Assembly: GCA_018340375.1 (NCBI GenBank) | Contig: JAFFJZ010000044.1 | Coordinates: 868,001-932,000 of the forward strand | Reading direction: 5' to 3' | DNA: 64,000 nucleotides | Source: Gonatopus flavifemur | Lineage: Eukaryota; Arthropoda; Insecta; Hymenoptera; Dryinidae | Shown here: positions 21,986-34,088 of the stretch, piece after piece | How the letters are laid out: every line of letters begins with the position of its first letter | How positions within the stretch are numbered: the first letter of the stretch is position 1 | Notes under the pieces: model-generated | Told to the model about the DNA's origin: nothing | Database searches by the model: none | What the model saw: the letters and a program-made list of their open reading frames with translations, nothing else | Made by a program: the position numbers and the translations under genes

Positions 21986-22551
21986 GTTCTCAAAAATATA
22001 CGATTGAATAGTTAAGATGTGTGGAGGTGGATGCCTAGAAAAGCTTAGTTTCAGTAGTTAGTAATTGGTCGTATGTATCCAATAAGTCCTACACAGATTG
22101 AACTGTTCCACCACCGTTTATTGTTATTGAATGTTCGAGGAGCAAAATGTTTTGAACATTCACGAACAATAGAAGGACATATCTACCCGTCTTTTGTTGC
22201 TACGTGTTTAGCATTTGGCCTCATAGAGGACGACGAAGAGTGGAGTCGCGCGATGGGAGAAGCAGTTACTTGGATGATGCCACAGCGATTACGGAGATTA
22301 TTAGTCAGAATTCTAATACATTGCCATCCCATTCATCCTGAACAGTTATAGGAGAAATTGAAAACTCATTCATCAGAAGATTATATCAGACGATTGGGTT
22401 CAAATGAAGGTGTTACACGAGCATATATGCAAATCAGTCACATGCTGAATACTGAAGGTTGGAGTTTATCTCAGTTCCCAAGTATGGAACAAATTGTAGA
22501 TGATGTGGAAGGCGAAGATCCATTTCAACTGAACAATATGCAGAAATTGGC
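21986..22551 (+). pseudogene. Helitron 1 linker between Rep and helicase
   Basis: After the solo LTR, the sequence aligns with Helitron 2 from HYV through VWRW and R(M)YPISPTQIELFHHRLLL, then CLAFGLIEDDEEW and MPQRLRRLLVRILIHC. A stop (codon for W in the paralog) follows HPEQL at about 22349, and the last stretch to 22551 changes frame before the helicase ORF. Confidence 0.8.
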
Positions 22552-23925
22552 ATGAGACAGTATGGAAAATTGAATGTGAAACAAAAAGAAATCGTTGATG
22601 TTGTTCTTGGGTTGGTTGAGGCTACTGACTCCCAATCGTCAATGAATCAAGTAACTTGCTTTCATATAAATGGACCAGGAGGTTCTGGAAAAACTTTCAT
22701 TTACAGCACACTCCATTATTCATCAAATATGCGGCGTAAAAATGTTTGTGCTATGGCTTTCACTGGTATTGCTGCTACTCTACTCCCAAATGGCAAAACT
22801 GTTCATAAAACATTGGGATTGCCAGTACCTCTTCCTTCAGATTCTTCATCGAACATTGAAATCCAATCCAAAGAAGGAGAATATTTGCGGAATACAGATG
22901 TCTTCATTTGGGATGAAGCTCCTATAGCTCCGCGATATGCACTGGAAATTATGGATCGTACACTAAGAGATATTATGAATAATCATCTTCTATTCGGTGG
23001 AAAAATTATCATCTCAGGTGGTGATTTCCGACAGCTTCGACCAATTAAAGTACGTAGAACGCGAGCTGAAACAGTGAACCTATCAAATAAAAGGGGTCAA
23101 TTATGGCCATTATTTAAAATATTTTCTCTGACGCAAAATATCCGTGCTTTATCTGAAGAGATTGAATTTTCACGATTCCTCTTACATGTAGGTGATGGTG
23201 TCCTGAATAATTCCAATGATATCGTCATCCCTGCACGATTATTAGCGCCTCCTGATGCTGATATTGTTGAAGATATTTATGGTAATTTAATAAGGGAAAA
23301 ACTTTACAGGCAAACTACAAAGTGTGCAATTCTTCCTGCTATCAATCGTGATGTGGATGAGATAAATAAGCGGGTTGTTGAATTATTAGACACGCAAAAG
23401 ATATATACTATTTCAGAATCGAGTGATGATGGAAATATTGCAGAAGCTATTCTTCCGGAATATCTGAATACTTTATCTCCTCCATCTTTACCGGTTCATG
23501 AATTATGTTCAAGGATAAACAGTGTGGTAATGGTCATGAGAAATCTCAGTATTAGTGAGGGTTTATGCAATGGTACAAGATTGTTGATACTTGAACTGGG
23601 TTGTAATTTGTTGCGTTGTGAAATTTTAACGGGAGATAAGCAAGGTCAAATAGTTTTCCTTAACCGTATCAAGCTTCATTCTGAAAATGATTTTCCATTC
23701 ACCTTTGCAAGGCGACATTCCCCCATGAAATTAGCTTTCGCAATCACAATAAACAAATCACAAGGACAGACCTTCGATAAAGTTGGAATAGATTTGCGTA
23801 AAGATGTATTCAATCATGGACAATCGTATGTTGCTTTATCGCGTGTACGTTCTTGGCAATCAGTGAAGATTTATCTCGTTGGTCAAAGAAATACTAGAAC
23901 AGTGAAAAATCACGTTTTCAATTAA
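22552..23925 (+). CDS. Helitron 1 helicase domain ORF (Pif1-like), 457 residues
   Basis: Helitrons carry a Pif1-family 5'-3' superfamily 1 helicase behind Rep, to unwind the displaced strand. This ORF is open throughout and has all the expected motifs: Walker A GPGGSGKT near residue 45, MAFTGIAATLL, FIWDEAP (Walker B), GGDFRQLRP, ITINKSQGQTFDKVG and HGQSYVALSRV near the C terminus. The listed start MRQYGK is simply the first Met after a frame change. In the intact element this would be the C-terminal part of one Rep-helicase protein, not a separate gene. The stop is at 23923-23925. The parent element is broken upstream, so activity is unlikely even though the domain is intact. It is clearly diverged from Helitron 2, so the two are separate lineages. 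Confidence 0.9.
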   Translation: MRQYGKLNVKQKEIVDVVLGLVEATDSQSSMNQVTCFHINGPGGSGKTFIYSTLHYSSNMRRKNVCAMAFTGIAATLLPNGKTVHKTLGLPVPLPSDSSSNIEIQSKEGEYLRNTDVFIWDEAPIAPRYALEIMDRTLRDIMNNHLLFGGKIIISGGDFRQLRPIKVRRTRAETVNLSNKRGQLWPLFKIFSLTQNIRALSEEIEFSRFLLHVGDGVLNNSNDIVIPARLLAPPDADIVEDIYGNLIREKLYRQTTKCAILPAINRDVDEINKRVVELLDTQKIYTISESSDDGNIAEAILPEYLNTLSPPSLPVHELCSRINSVVMVMRNLSISEGLCNGTRLLILELGCNLLRCEILTGDKQGQIVFLNRIKLHSENDFPFTFARRHSPMKLAFAITINKSQGQTFDKVGIDLRKDVFNHGQSYVALSRVRSWQSVKIYLVGQRNTRTVKNHVFN

Positions 23926-24639
23926 TTGTTTTCTCAAACAAGATTTCCTAACTATCATACAGTCAATTAACTAAGAAATTTGTCCAAGATGTGTTGGATG
24001 TGGTAATGTTGGTGATGAGAACTCAATGATGATTGATGTTATGATAAGAAAAGTGACACTACGATCCTTGAAACTATTATTAGAGCTATAAAAAAATTTG
24101 AAATACTCTTCAGCGGGAATTTCATGTATCCAACAGACTTCACTGCATATATTCCTCTTCTCTGCACATATGTTTTGTGTTCTCATGATGTTTTCCTAGA
24201 AGAAATGTCACCGGCTCATGATATACTTCGTATTTCATAATATGATTTTTAAAACATATGCTCTGCATTTTGATGGGAATCACATAATACATTTGAAAAT
24301 CTATCATAAAATACGAAATACAAAACATATTATGTTTGAAGAAATGTTTTTCAAATTTACCAAACTCTTGCTAATAAATATTCCAAATTAGTTCTTCATC
24401 AGAGATTTTGAAAGAATTGCAATCTGTTGCTTCATACTTTCGAATAATCCTTGAGATATTCTACTATATAATAAATCGAGATATAAACGTTGGGAAGATT
24501 GATCCATACAATTGTTAATGTTCACATGATGACGTTGAAGATTCTGAGTGGATCCGCCATTTTCAAGCGAATCCCCAACCAATGAGATTCCATAGAACTC
24601 TACCAATCAGTCATCAGATCTCGAGTTATCCAGACTCTG
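23926..24639. other. AT-rich region downstream of Helitron 1
   Basis: No gene is recognised. The Helitron 3' hairpin and CTRR end should lie here, but I could not fix them by eye. Confidence 0.4.
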
Positions 24640-24784
24640 TTATAGGGACTCTAATATGATGATATATGATATGATGATATATGATATGATGATATGATAT
24701 GATAGTATATGATATGATGATATATGATATAATGATATATTTTATATTTATATTGGTTTCTGCAGTGAAGAGCAGGAGTCTGTC

Positions 24785-24851
<67 letters not shown>
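24640..24851. repeat. Simple repeats: (ATATGATATGATG)n and (TC)n
   Basis: Irregular GATATATGATATGAT words occupy 24655-24745. A pure (TC)n run of about 60 bp follows at 24790-24849. The Glu/Arg-rich minus-strand frame here is a by-product. Confidence 0.9.
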
Positions 24852-24853
<2 letters not shown>

Positions 24854-25877
24854 GTGACTGCCCCCAGGGTAGGCAAGCCGCTGTGTTATCACTGAGGACA
24901 CTGTTTTCACTGCTATCTGGGGGTGCGTGAAGAAATTATGGTCACACACCCGTTTGGTAATTGTTACCAGCCTTTTTTTCAGTGAAAAAATAATTCAATG
25001 AATCATGAGATTGTCAAAATGCAATATAATATTCATTTTTGATATCAATCTTTGTAGAGTCATGTACAATGTATGAATAATTAGGAGTATTTCAGCACCT
25101 TCTTGGAGTTGATCGACAATGTTGTTATATGAAATGTTGATGAGAGGAGTTTTTATCAACCATTTGCTCGTATTGTAAATGACATTGCATGAAGTTTTAT
25201 CTGCATATCACGAGCAAGGGAACACGTGCGCGAAGCGCGCGTCTGCTGTTGCTAGTTTTCTTCATGAAATCGAGGAATTTTTGGAACACGATGACCCTAC
25301 GCACACTGGATTCGGCTGTGCGAGAGCCGGTTGAAAATTGTCATAGTCATCTGTACCGTCGATCAGTCGATCATTTTCGTTATCCTGCATTCTTACTGGT
25401 TGAACACAAATCAAAACATAAAAGAAAAAGTCAAATCGAATCAACTATTGATACTCGTGAATGCAGGAGTGAATTCGGGTCCAGCACGAGAAGATTTCCC
25501 CTTAAACTCTCGTGCACAAGATATTCCGTCGAAGTGAATGAAATGTCACTCCAAATCTATACACATACTACATACACGTGTGACACGAGCTGACGCATTA
25601 CGTTACGCATATAAAAACAAAATTACGTTCATGACGTATAATCAACACCACGCGATTGTAACTTTGTCCCTTGTCAGAAACAATGTGTGAACTCATGTAA
25701 GTGATTTCTCAAATACTAAAACTTTGTACTCTTATTCTTTTGGGTAACGTAAGATTCCCTATACAAAAAGTCGGTGTTACGGAAATGTGATCGTTTTATC
25801 TGCATTCTGATTGGTGTTCGATTGTTTCCGTTCTCTGACGCGCGCGTATTCAAAGAGAGTCAATCAAAGCTGTGTTT
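24852..25877. other. Unassigned region
   Basis: The open frames at 25189-25593 (plus) and 25262-25444 (minus) overlap and show no recognisable motif. GCGCGC words near 25230 and 25850 are locally GC-rich. Confidence 0.3.
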
Positions 25878-26325
25878 ATGACAAAGATAATTTTCCTTCC
25901 AAAAGTCTTATTGGTTCCTCTTCGCTGACCGTTAGTACAGAGAGTAGGGGGTGTTGAAGGTGATATACACGTCTTGACAAATTATGCGCACGGGAATTCA
26001 GTTATTCATTGTGTAACAGTGAAGTGAATATATTCATAGTGTGATGTGCCAACCAAAAACCTCATCTATTGTTTTTATTCGTAATTGGAAATAATTCAAA
26101 GATGACAAAGATAATTTTCCTTCCAAAAGTCTTATTGGTTCCTCTTCGCTGACCGTTAGTACAGAGAGTAGGGGGTGTTGAAGGTGATATACACGTCTTG
26201 ACAAATTATGCGCACGGGAATTCAGTTATTCATTGTGTAACAGTGAAGTGAATATATTCATAGTGTGATGTGCCAACCAAAAACCTCATCTATTGTTTTT
26301 ATTCGTAATTGGAAATAATTCGGAT
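25878..26325. repeat. 224-bp tandem duplication
   Basis: The segment beginning ATGACAAAGATAATTTTCC occurs at 25878 and again at 26102, and both copies run to the word GGAAATAATTC. I saw no differences between them. It is either a very recent duplication or an assembly artefact. Confidence 0.95.
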
Positions 26326-27449
26326 CGCATCGTACAATCCCTCCACAATGTATGAGGATCCGAATTGTTCCTACATTTTCAACGAAGGAGAAGAATCCAG
26401 AAAGCTGTACAATATAATAATAATTTTAGAAAATGCAATTTATTCGTTCAACTTCGTGTTCGCTTTCTCGATCCTTACTCTTTAAACATTATCTCATATA
26501 GTGAAAATATTGAGCTTCCCAAGAACGGACAGAAATCACCGAAGTGAACCACGATTGCAACCTCAGCAATCTTACATCCGGTCACATTCGATTATACGAG
26601 ATTCACGACTACGAATTTCCGTAGCCACCTTGATTTCTTTTCGATCTTTCTCTTCTGCATTCTTCCATCAATTTATTTTCATTTACTGAAACATAGTTTC
26701 TCAAAACAAATACCATTAGACCACAAACACCTTTCAATTGTAAACATTTTTAACTAAACACAATTCAATTATCATTTTCTATAGATGACTCTAAACGATT
26801 CATACAATCTTTAAAATACACATCGACTTTGAAAATCGCTGATGATGCTTCGAGCGGAGTCCAAAGTCCGGTATGCACCTTTGTTTCTTCCCTTTTCCTA
26901 ATACCTCTTTTCCTCCTCGCACACACTACGAAATTATCGAGCATAACAACCGTGGAACTCTGCTGAATACAGCAAAAAACGCAATCACGCGATTCCCCAC
27001 TCCCATAATTAACAAATCTGCACTCTTGTAAATAGAGCGTGCATGATGAAAACACCAGAGTACATTTTCGGGATTTATCGGGGACACGTCTTGTGCAAGA
27101 GATCGTGTAATTCGCGGCTTTACCAATCAAAGTTATAAACTAGCCTTTGGCTACCGTGACACCGTCTCATAAGTTCCACGTGCCGGTATATTCTTCTCTG
27201 ACAAACTTCACCTTGTCAGAAGAACCGACCATCAACGCTCTCATATCATTCTATTTATTTTCGCACTCAAAAATTCATCTTTTGAGTTAGATTAAATAAG
27301 GAATATCGTAGTGTCAATTCAGTGCGCGAATCACTATCCAAGACGAGGGACCAAGGCTCCGAATTTTGCCTACATTTGTCCCTCATCACCGTCCAATCAT
27401 CCACACTGCTCCCTTCAGGACCAGCTCCAGCGGGATCACCAGCAATTCT
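26326..27449. other. Unassigned region with two minus-strand ORFs
   Basis: Minus-strand frames at 26765-27130 (121 residues, nine cysteines, RRKRGIRKREE run) and 27267-27467 (66 residues) are open but unlike any family I know. The second runs into the TTAA element at 27454, so its first residues belong to that insertion. They may be exon fragments of a minus-strand gene; splice sites were not established. Confidence 0.25.
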
Positions 27450-27453
27450 TAAC

Positions 27454-28138
27454 CCATTAAAGCCCATGGCTAAACTAGCGTAGATATCGGAAGGGTCAAT
27501 ATTGGATATAGCACATTGACATAGCAGAAAATTTGAGGTGGAAAAAAAGTTGGAAAAATAATCGTTTATGAAAAAATTGTTTAAACAATTTATTGAAAAA
27601 TCGATTTTGCACGAAAATTGATGCCACCATTCGATTCTACGGGAGAAACCACTAAAGGATAATATATGACACTTTTTTGAATGTAATGCATTTTATTATA
27701 AAAAAATTATAAACAAATTCTCGCAAACTGCATACCTTATGACCCACTCCTAAACCAGCGTAGATATCGGAAGGGTCAATATTGGATATAGCACATTGAC
27801 ATAGCAGAAGAGTTTAGGTGGAAAAAAAGTTGAAAAAATAATTGTTTATAAAAAAATTGTTTAAATGCGAGAATTTGTTTATAATTTTTTTATAATAAGA
27901 TGCATGACATTTAAAAAAGTGTCACATATGATCCTTTAGTGGTTTCTCCCGTAGAATCGAATGGTGGCATCAATTTTCGTGCAAAATCAATTTTTCAATC
28001 AATTGTTCAAACAATTTTTTTATAAACAATTATTTTTCCAACTTTTTTTCCACCTCAAATTTTCTGCTATATCAATGTGCTATATCCAATATTGACCCTT
28101 CCGATATCTACGCTGGTTTAGCCATGGGCTCTAATGGG
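27454..28138. mobile_element. 685-bp TTAA-flanked inverted-repeat element
   Basis: It begins CCCATTAAAGCCCATGGCTA and ends with its inverted copy, with TTAA at 27450-27453 and 28139-28142. TTAA target and CCC ends are the hallmarks of piggyBac-type elements. The word GTAGATATCGGAAGGGTCAA occurs directly twice (27479, 27762) and inverted at the right end, so the inside is built from direct and inverted copies of its own ends. No transposase is present, so it is a miniature, non-autonomous member. Confidence 0.88.
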
Positions 28139-28142
28139 TTAA

Positions 28143-31100
28143 TAGACAACAAAGAGTAAGAAAAGAAAACTGTATTACACACGCACATCTTCCCACACTC
28201 ACATAACTCCAAGTATCAATGCCATTTTGTTCTTAATTCAAATAGAGGAATATATTCGTCACTTACCTTACTTAACGATCTTCTCTTTTACCATCTCCAA
28301 ACTGCACATCCTCATTTCGTTCGAATTTTCATTTACAATCCTTGAGAACTCACGTTGAAGTTGTTTTGAGAATACGACTACGGTTGCCGCTCTAGGTCTT
28401 CTTTACAACCTTCGGCGAACTTAGAATCTGAACAAACCTACATAAGCGACTCGACCTAGCCGCTCAGGTCGTGTCGATAAATAAATAAATTTGCTACAGA
28501 GTGAAACCCTGTTTCGCTACGTAACAATATAAATAATAAAGTGACAGTGTTTCAGAATTATGATATCGTGTCAAATTGTGGATTAGTTCCTGCGCAAGGT
28601 GAGAATATTTATACTGGGAACATGGACTCATAGCATTGATATTTTTACATGAACAAATGTATCAAATTTCAATCAGTAGTATATTTCATAAGATTTTATA
28701 TTACATATATATTGATTGAATTAAATATTTTTACTATATAACAGTAACGATACTGTGATCATCGCATGTCTCTGATATGTGCGCAATTGTATTTACGTGA
28801 GTCATCTCATGTGAATTCAATTATTCAATTATTCTTTTTCCTTTTTTTTGCTTTCAACGATATAGGTTCGAAGCTTTATTAAGTAAGGTCATAAGATATG
28901 TTGGATTTTTCGACATTGTATTTCACAATATGTATTATTTTTTGCGTAATACAATCATAGATTTTTGGGAAAAGGTAGTTTATGAGGAGTCCCTAAATCA
29001 CTTGTTGTTAACAGGGCCGTTCCGAGGAATTCTTCTCCTTCTCCCAATCGACGCTGAACAAAAGACAACGTCGATTGAAGGAAGAAGAAGAATTCCTCGC
29101 ACCAGCGCTGATCAGGGTTGGGTTTATTACATGATTTTTCAATTTCTTACGTATCATACTCGATTTTTGACACGTGATATATATAGGATACTTGAACCCT
29201 CCTGTCCCCCCAAAGGCAGGGGGTTTGTTTTATGCGTAAGATACTCGGTTTCTCACGTGTCATAAACTATGTAAAATACTCAGAAGTATATTACGTGCCA
29301 ACCCTAGCGCTGATTGTTGACATTCACCAAAGTTCCGCGTATATACATTAGCCTATTGCGAGTGCGTGTGTCCTTCAAGATAGCTTCATAAGCTTCAAAA
29401 TAACATCATTTTGATGTAAGTCCAATGTAATTTTGACAAACTGCTCTGATTGGGATATTATGTACTACTCCATATATTGTATTCCTGCATGGAAGAACTA
29501 AGGTTTATTCATTCCACTCCTGTTATCTTGTATCAAGCTACAAAAATATTCAAAACAAGATTCTCCTTGCTTCAAATAAACTGGTTTCAAATTAAGAGAA
29601 TATTCTCTTGGGTGAAATTTAGGTTTTAAACTTCTTTCACTTTTGCCAGTAAAACGCGGTGTCTTTGCTGATTGTATACTTCATGTAGAGCCAACTATTC
29701 ATATTGTAGTCTTCAAAAGAATGAGCCAATCAACGTTGTGCGCCGCGTTGTATCTGGTACCACTGATTTCTCTTGAACTGAAACAACACTTCCTTAATTC
29801 AAACCAAGGTTGTTTGGGAAGGGAAATATTGTTTTAGTTGTACAAAAGAAAACGGGTGTTGAATTGAAACTATCTTCTTTTTGTTTGTATTCAGGCCTGC
29901 TACTTTGTATTTATCCTACTAATTAGGTATGTTACATGTTTTTTAAAGAATTGCAGAAGTGCCTTGATTTTTTGGGAATATATATTGTAGAAAAGAGTGC
30001 TATGAGTCACCCAATTACCAAACCTACGGAATTGAAACGAAACGGTGGTTTCATTCGCGATTTTAGATGTACTGTATTAAAGAAAATTGAATGATTTGAA
30101 TATAATGTCGAGAGAAGGTTTCAGGTGCATGTTCAAAGTTTTTTTTTGTTTCATTTTACCGAGGAAATAGTGTTATGTCTTCTTCATTTCAACATTTCGA
30201 GGAAACTTCCAAAATTAATTCATTTTAGGTCTCAATCAATACGAAATAAAGAAGCAAATTTCTCTGCTTAGTTCAAGGTGCAAATTCAGAGAAGTGATTC
30301 GAAAAATTCGTGTATCGAAATTTCATTCAGAAACTCCTTGCCATTTTCATCATGGATATATCTAGGATGGAAGTTACTTCGGAGATTTTGTGCACTTGAA
30401 TGTTGATGATGTTGAAGTTTGAACCGTTTATGAAAATGATCGTCGAATACAAAAGTACTTTACAAAAGAGGTTATCAACGAATACACGAATACTAAATTG
30501 TTTACCTCTTTGATTTTTGTAATATAATTCGTCTAATTTGTATATTTTATCCGAAGAAATCAATTTTTCAACCCTCTCATCAGTTTCTGGTGTGATTTTC
30601 CTGTCTGACTCTGAATTTGTCTCCATAAATAATTCAAACTTCAACGATTTTGTTGACGGGTAATATGAACAATGCACGAATATAAACATACTTTTTTGTT
30701 TTTCTATAACAGGGCCTTTAAATTAGGATTCACTTTGTTTCAACTGAATAGTCGTGAACATTCCATCGTTGGCGAAAAATTTTCCAGGCAGTGCATCGTT
30801 TTTTTGAAACATTACAGGCAGTATCGCAGGTAATCAATACACTAATTATCAAAGTAGTTAAGGAGGGGTTTGATTTATGCTAATGCGCTGTGGATATCAT
30901 TCTTCATGGCGATGAAAAATTATAATTCAAAAAACACCTTCGTAATCGGCGTGAGTCATCCAGGCCGGTAGATTATCCTCAACCCGAAAACAAAAGATCT
31001 CCTTCTCAGCCTAGAGGATATATGAAGTATTGACGATAGAAAAATTGCAAAATTCTATTCAGGAAAGATTTTTGAATGATCTTATGAAGAAAATTTTCCA

Positions 31101-31924
31101 TTCAATTTCTTCAAATGTTGATGATTTCAAGACGTCCTCCGAATCCTGACTCTTTCAATCATCAGCAGTTTATATATTCTCTGAACCGAGAATAAAATCT
31201 TCTTTTTTTGGGTTATGGATAATGGTTTGGTTCAATCACGCAGGTGACACAAAGTTTTCCTGAATTCTAACTCCTTATTGCTATAAGGAATAATAATTAG
31301 AACACATTTGCTTGACTTTTCCATCTTTCTGAACCTCTTCATCAGTCCTAAGAGGAATTTCTCATCTCTTCTTTGTAGCTCTATTGAGGAACAACTCCAG
31401 AGATATATTTTTGAGTGAAAAAAAATCACACTCCCCCTCTTTAGGTGATCAGAGATTCAATGAAGACTATGTACTATTTTTTATCGATAAAGTTTCTCAT
31501 TGCTTTGGTATTTTATATTATACAATGTTACGCGATATTGAAAGATGTTGTGAAACTTATTGATGTAGTTGTAGCTTTGAATGTAATTACTCCGTTACAA
31601 CAGCATTACTGAATGATTTTGATGGTGAGGGTGTCTCACATAACAGAATAATTCGAAAAAAGGAGATAAAAAATTTAGAGAGAGTTTTTCCAATCATAGA
31701 TTAATTTTCTTTGATCAATCACTTTCGATTTGTTGTGCTGTGCGGGATGATACTACTATTACAAGTTACAGCGATATGACTGACGTATTAGTAGAGGAAT
31801 CTGTATGAGTAGGAAGTCTTGATGATTTAAATTGATGAAAATTGAATTTCTTGAATTATAATATTGGTACTTATTGTAATCCTTTCAGGCTCTCATAGTT
31901 TGAAATACTTGCTTTGATCTTGAA
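28143..31924. other. Unassigned AT-rich region between the Helitrons
   Basis: No recognisable gene. The minus-strand frame 30327-30689 (120 residues: ETNSESDRKITPETDERVE and a hydrophobic segment VLLYSTIIFING) is the longest and matches nothing I know. An imperfect hairpin lies at 29018-29103. The 5' end of Helitron 2 should lie somewhere before 31934 but was not found. Confidence 0.3.
29018..29103. repeat. Short imperfect hairpin
   Basis: GAGGAATTCTTCTCCTTCTC and ATCGACG pair with CGTCGAT and AGGAAGAAGAAGAATTCCTC around a loop of about 14 bases. It could be a small miniature element or an RNA hairpin; nothing decides. Confidence 0.6.
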
Positions 31925-31933
31925 TTGTATGAT

Positions 31934-34086
31934 ATGCCCCGCAGAAAACATGAGCGTACAATTGGAGAAGAAGAATTCCAAAGGCTCAAGCGAGAAATCG
32001 CGTTTTGCGTACTTTCAATTCCAGTCAAGTTCAAGACACTCATAATGCATCAGAAAGCTCTCCAAATCATATTCCCAACCATGACGCGTATCTCACAAAT
32101 CGTGAACGGCAAAAAATGTAAAGGAAGCGTAAAAAAAGGCGTGAGTAATATTGATGTATATGATGATGGAAGTGTTATACAACATATCGATGAACATTAC
32201 CTTGGACAAATGAATGTTCTGTGCGAATATTGCAATGCCAAACATTTCGCGGCTGAACAAGTGTCAAATATGAAGAGTTCATTCAATGATTGTTGTAGTC
32301 ATGGAGAAGTTTCTCTCGATGCATTGCCGGATCTACCTTCACAACTCCAAGCTTTGTTCGATGGTAACGATGGAAATTCTGTTGAATTTTCCAATCATAT
32401 ACGTAAGTATAATAATTCTTCCCCGTTTGCCTCATTTAATGCCAATTTAGTTGATAATCCGTCTTCCAGGCGTGCTCTATATTGTTTCAAAATTCAAGGA
32501 AGAATATATATTACCAAATTATTACAGCTTTACATCCTGCTCTGAATGAACCACCGTGTTATGGACAGCTGTTTATATTTGATGCCGATGGAGCTATCGA
32601 ACACGGATTCAATTATGATTCTGAATTAAACCTTGAGATCCTCCGAAAAATTGATTATACAATGTGAAAGTACAATCTCTTCGCCCATTCTTATGACATG
32701 ATGAGCCAAGAATTGCAAGCTCAACAGCAAAGAGTGAATGAAACTGGAGATTATATCCCTAATGAATTGCAATTATCATTTATTCTAGAACCAGGTCCAG
32801 ATCCCAATCGTTATAATATTCAGAGAATCAATGAGGTCGCAGCAATTTTTTCTACATCGGCTGATGGAGAAATTCCAGAATCGTATGTTACTATACGTGA
32901 TGAGAATAAGAAGGAGTTGAAATCAGTTAGTACCATGGATCCAAATGTTGGACCGTGGATTTATCCTTTGTTCTATCCTTATGGTACCCAAGGATGACAT
33001 CGTGATGTACCCTTGAGGACTAAAGACAAACGTGTGGGTGGAGCTGCATATTGCAAATATCGGATAGCTGTGCGTGATAATTTTAATGTAATTCTGATGG
33101 GTCGCAGATTATTCCAGCAATGGGTTGTTGATTCCTATGTTAAAATCGAAAGGGATGGAATGAATTCCTCATCGCAAAACCAAAAAAGCTCACGTCTTGA
33201 TAGTTATGCTGAGTTGGAAGATCATTTGGAAAGTGCTGCTGATGTTAATAATGCCGATTTAGGAAAAGTAGTTATATTACCAGCAACGTATGTAGGTTCT
33301 CCACGAAATATGATACAACATTACCAGGACGCGATGGCGATTGTACGTGAATACGGAAAACCTGATCTTTTTGTCACTATGACGTGTAATCCTCAATGGC
33401 GTGAAATCCAAGAAAATCTTCTTCCTGGTCAACAAGCATCTGATAGGCCCGATATTTGTGCTCGTGTATTTAATTTGGAAAAAGATTACCTCTTGGATGT
33501 CATTGTCCGACAGAAATATTTCGGGGATGTCCAAGCGTACGTTTACGTCGTTGAATTTCAAAAACGGGGGTTGCCACATGGACATTTATTAGTCACATTC
33601 AAACAAAACAGTGAAATTACTACTCCTTGTATTGTTGATCAGCATATCTCAGCAGAAATCCCAGATGTTAAGTCAAATGCCACGTTGCACAATATTGTAA
33701 TGAAACATATGATACATGGGCCGTGTGGACAATGGTGCCTGGTAGACGGTGAATGTTCTAAACATTACCCAAAGGCATTCAGGGAAGAAACTGCAATGGA
33801 TGCAGATGGATATCCATTTCATTGGAGACGGAATACAAGAAAGACCTTTCAACGTCCTGGCAACTACGTAGTTGATAATCGCCATGTAGTGCCCTATTCT
33901 CCAAAGTTATTAGGACTCTTCAACTGTCACATCCATGTGGAAGTTGTATCAAGTTCGCGATTGTTCTGGTGATAATCCTTCTATTAATTACAATGAAATA
34001 CAGAATTTTATAGAAAGTTGTTATGTGGGTCCTGTTGAGGCTGTATGCCGAAGTTTTAGTAAACCTCTCCAAGAAGAGAGTCATTC
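31934..34086 (+). pseudogene. Helitron 2 N-terminal and Rep region
   Basis: The start MPRRKHERTIGEEEFQRLKR is followed by a cysteine segment (VLCEYCNAKHF, FNDCCSHGEVSLD) and, after frame changes near 32490 and 32670 and a stop at 32995-32997, the Rep domain from 33013. Motifs are FQQWVVDSYVKIERDGMN, PRNMIQHYQDAM, MTCNPQWREIQENL and KRGLPHGHLLVT (HUH nuclease, H-G-H). The two-tyrosine motif seen as YLYKYVFKG in Helitron 1 is missing: about 60 bp are deleted just after VEVVSS near 33955. Stops follow up to the mariner insertion at 34089. The copy cannot start transposition by itself. Confidence 0.9.
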
Positions 34087-34088
34087 TA

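Noticed and set aside
24626..24949. Glu/Arg-rich minus-strand ORF
   Set aside because: Produced by the (TC)n microsatellite.
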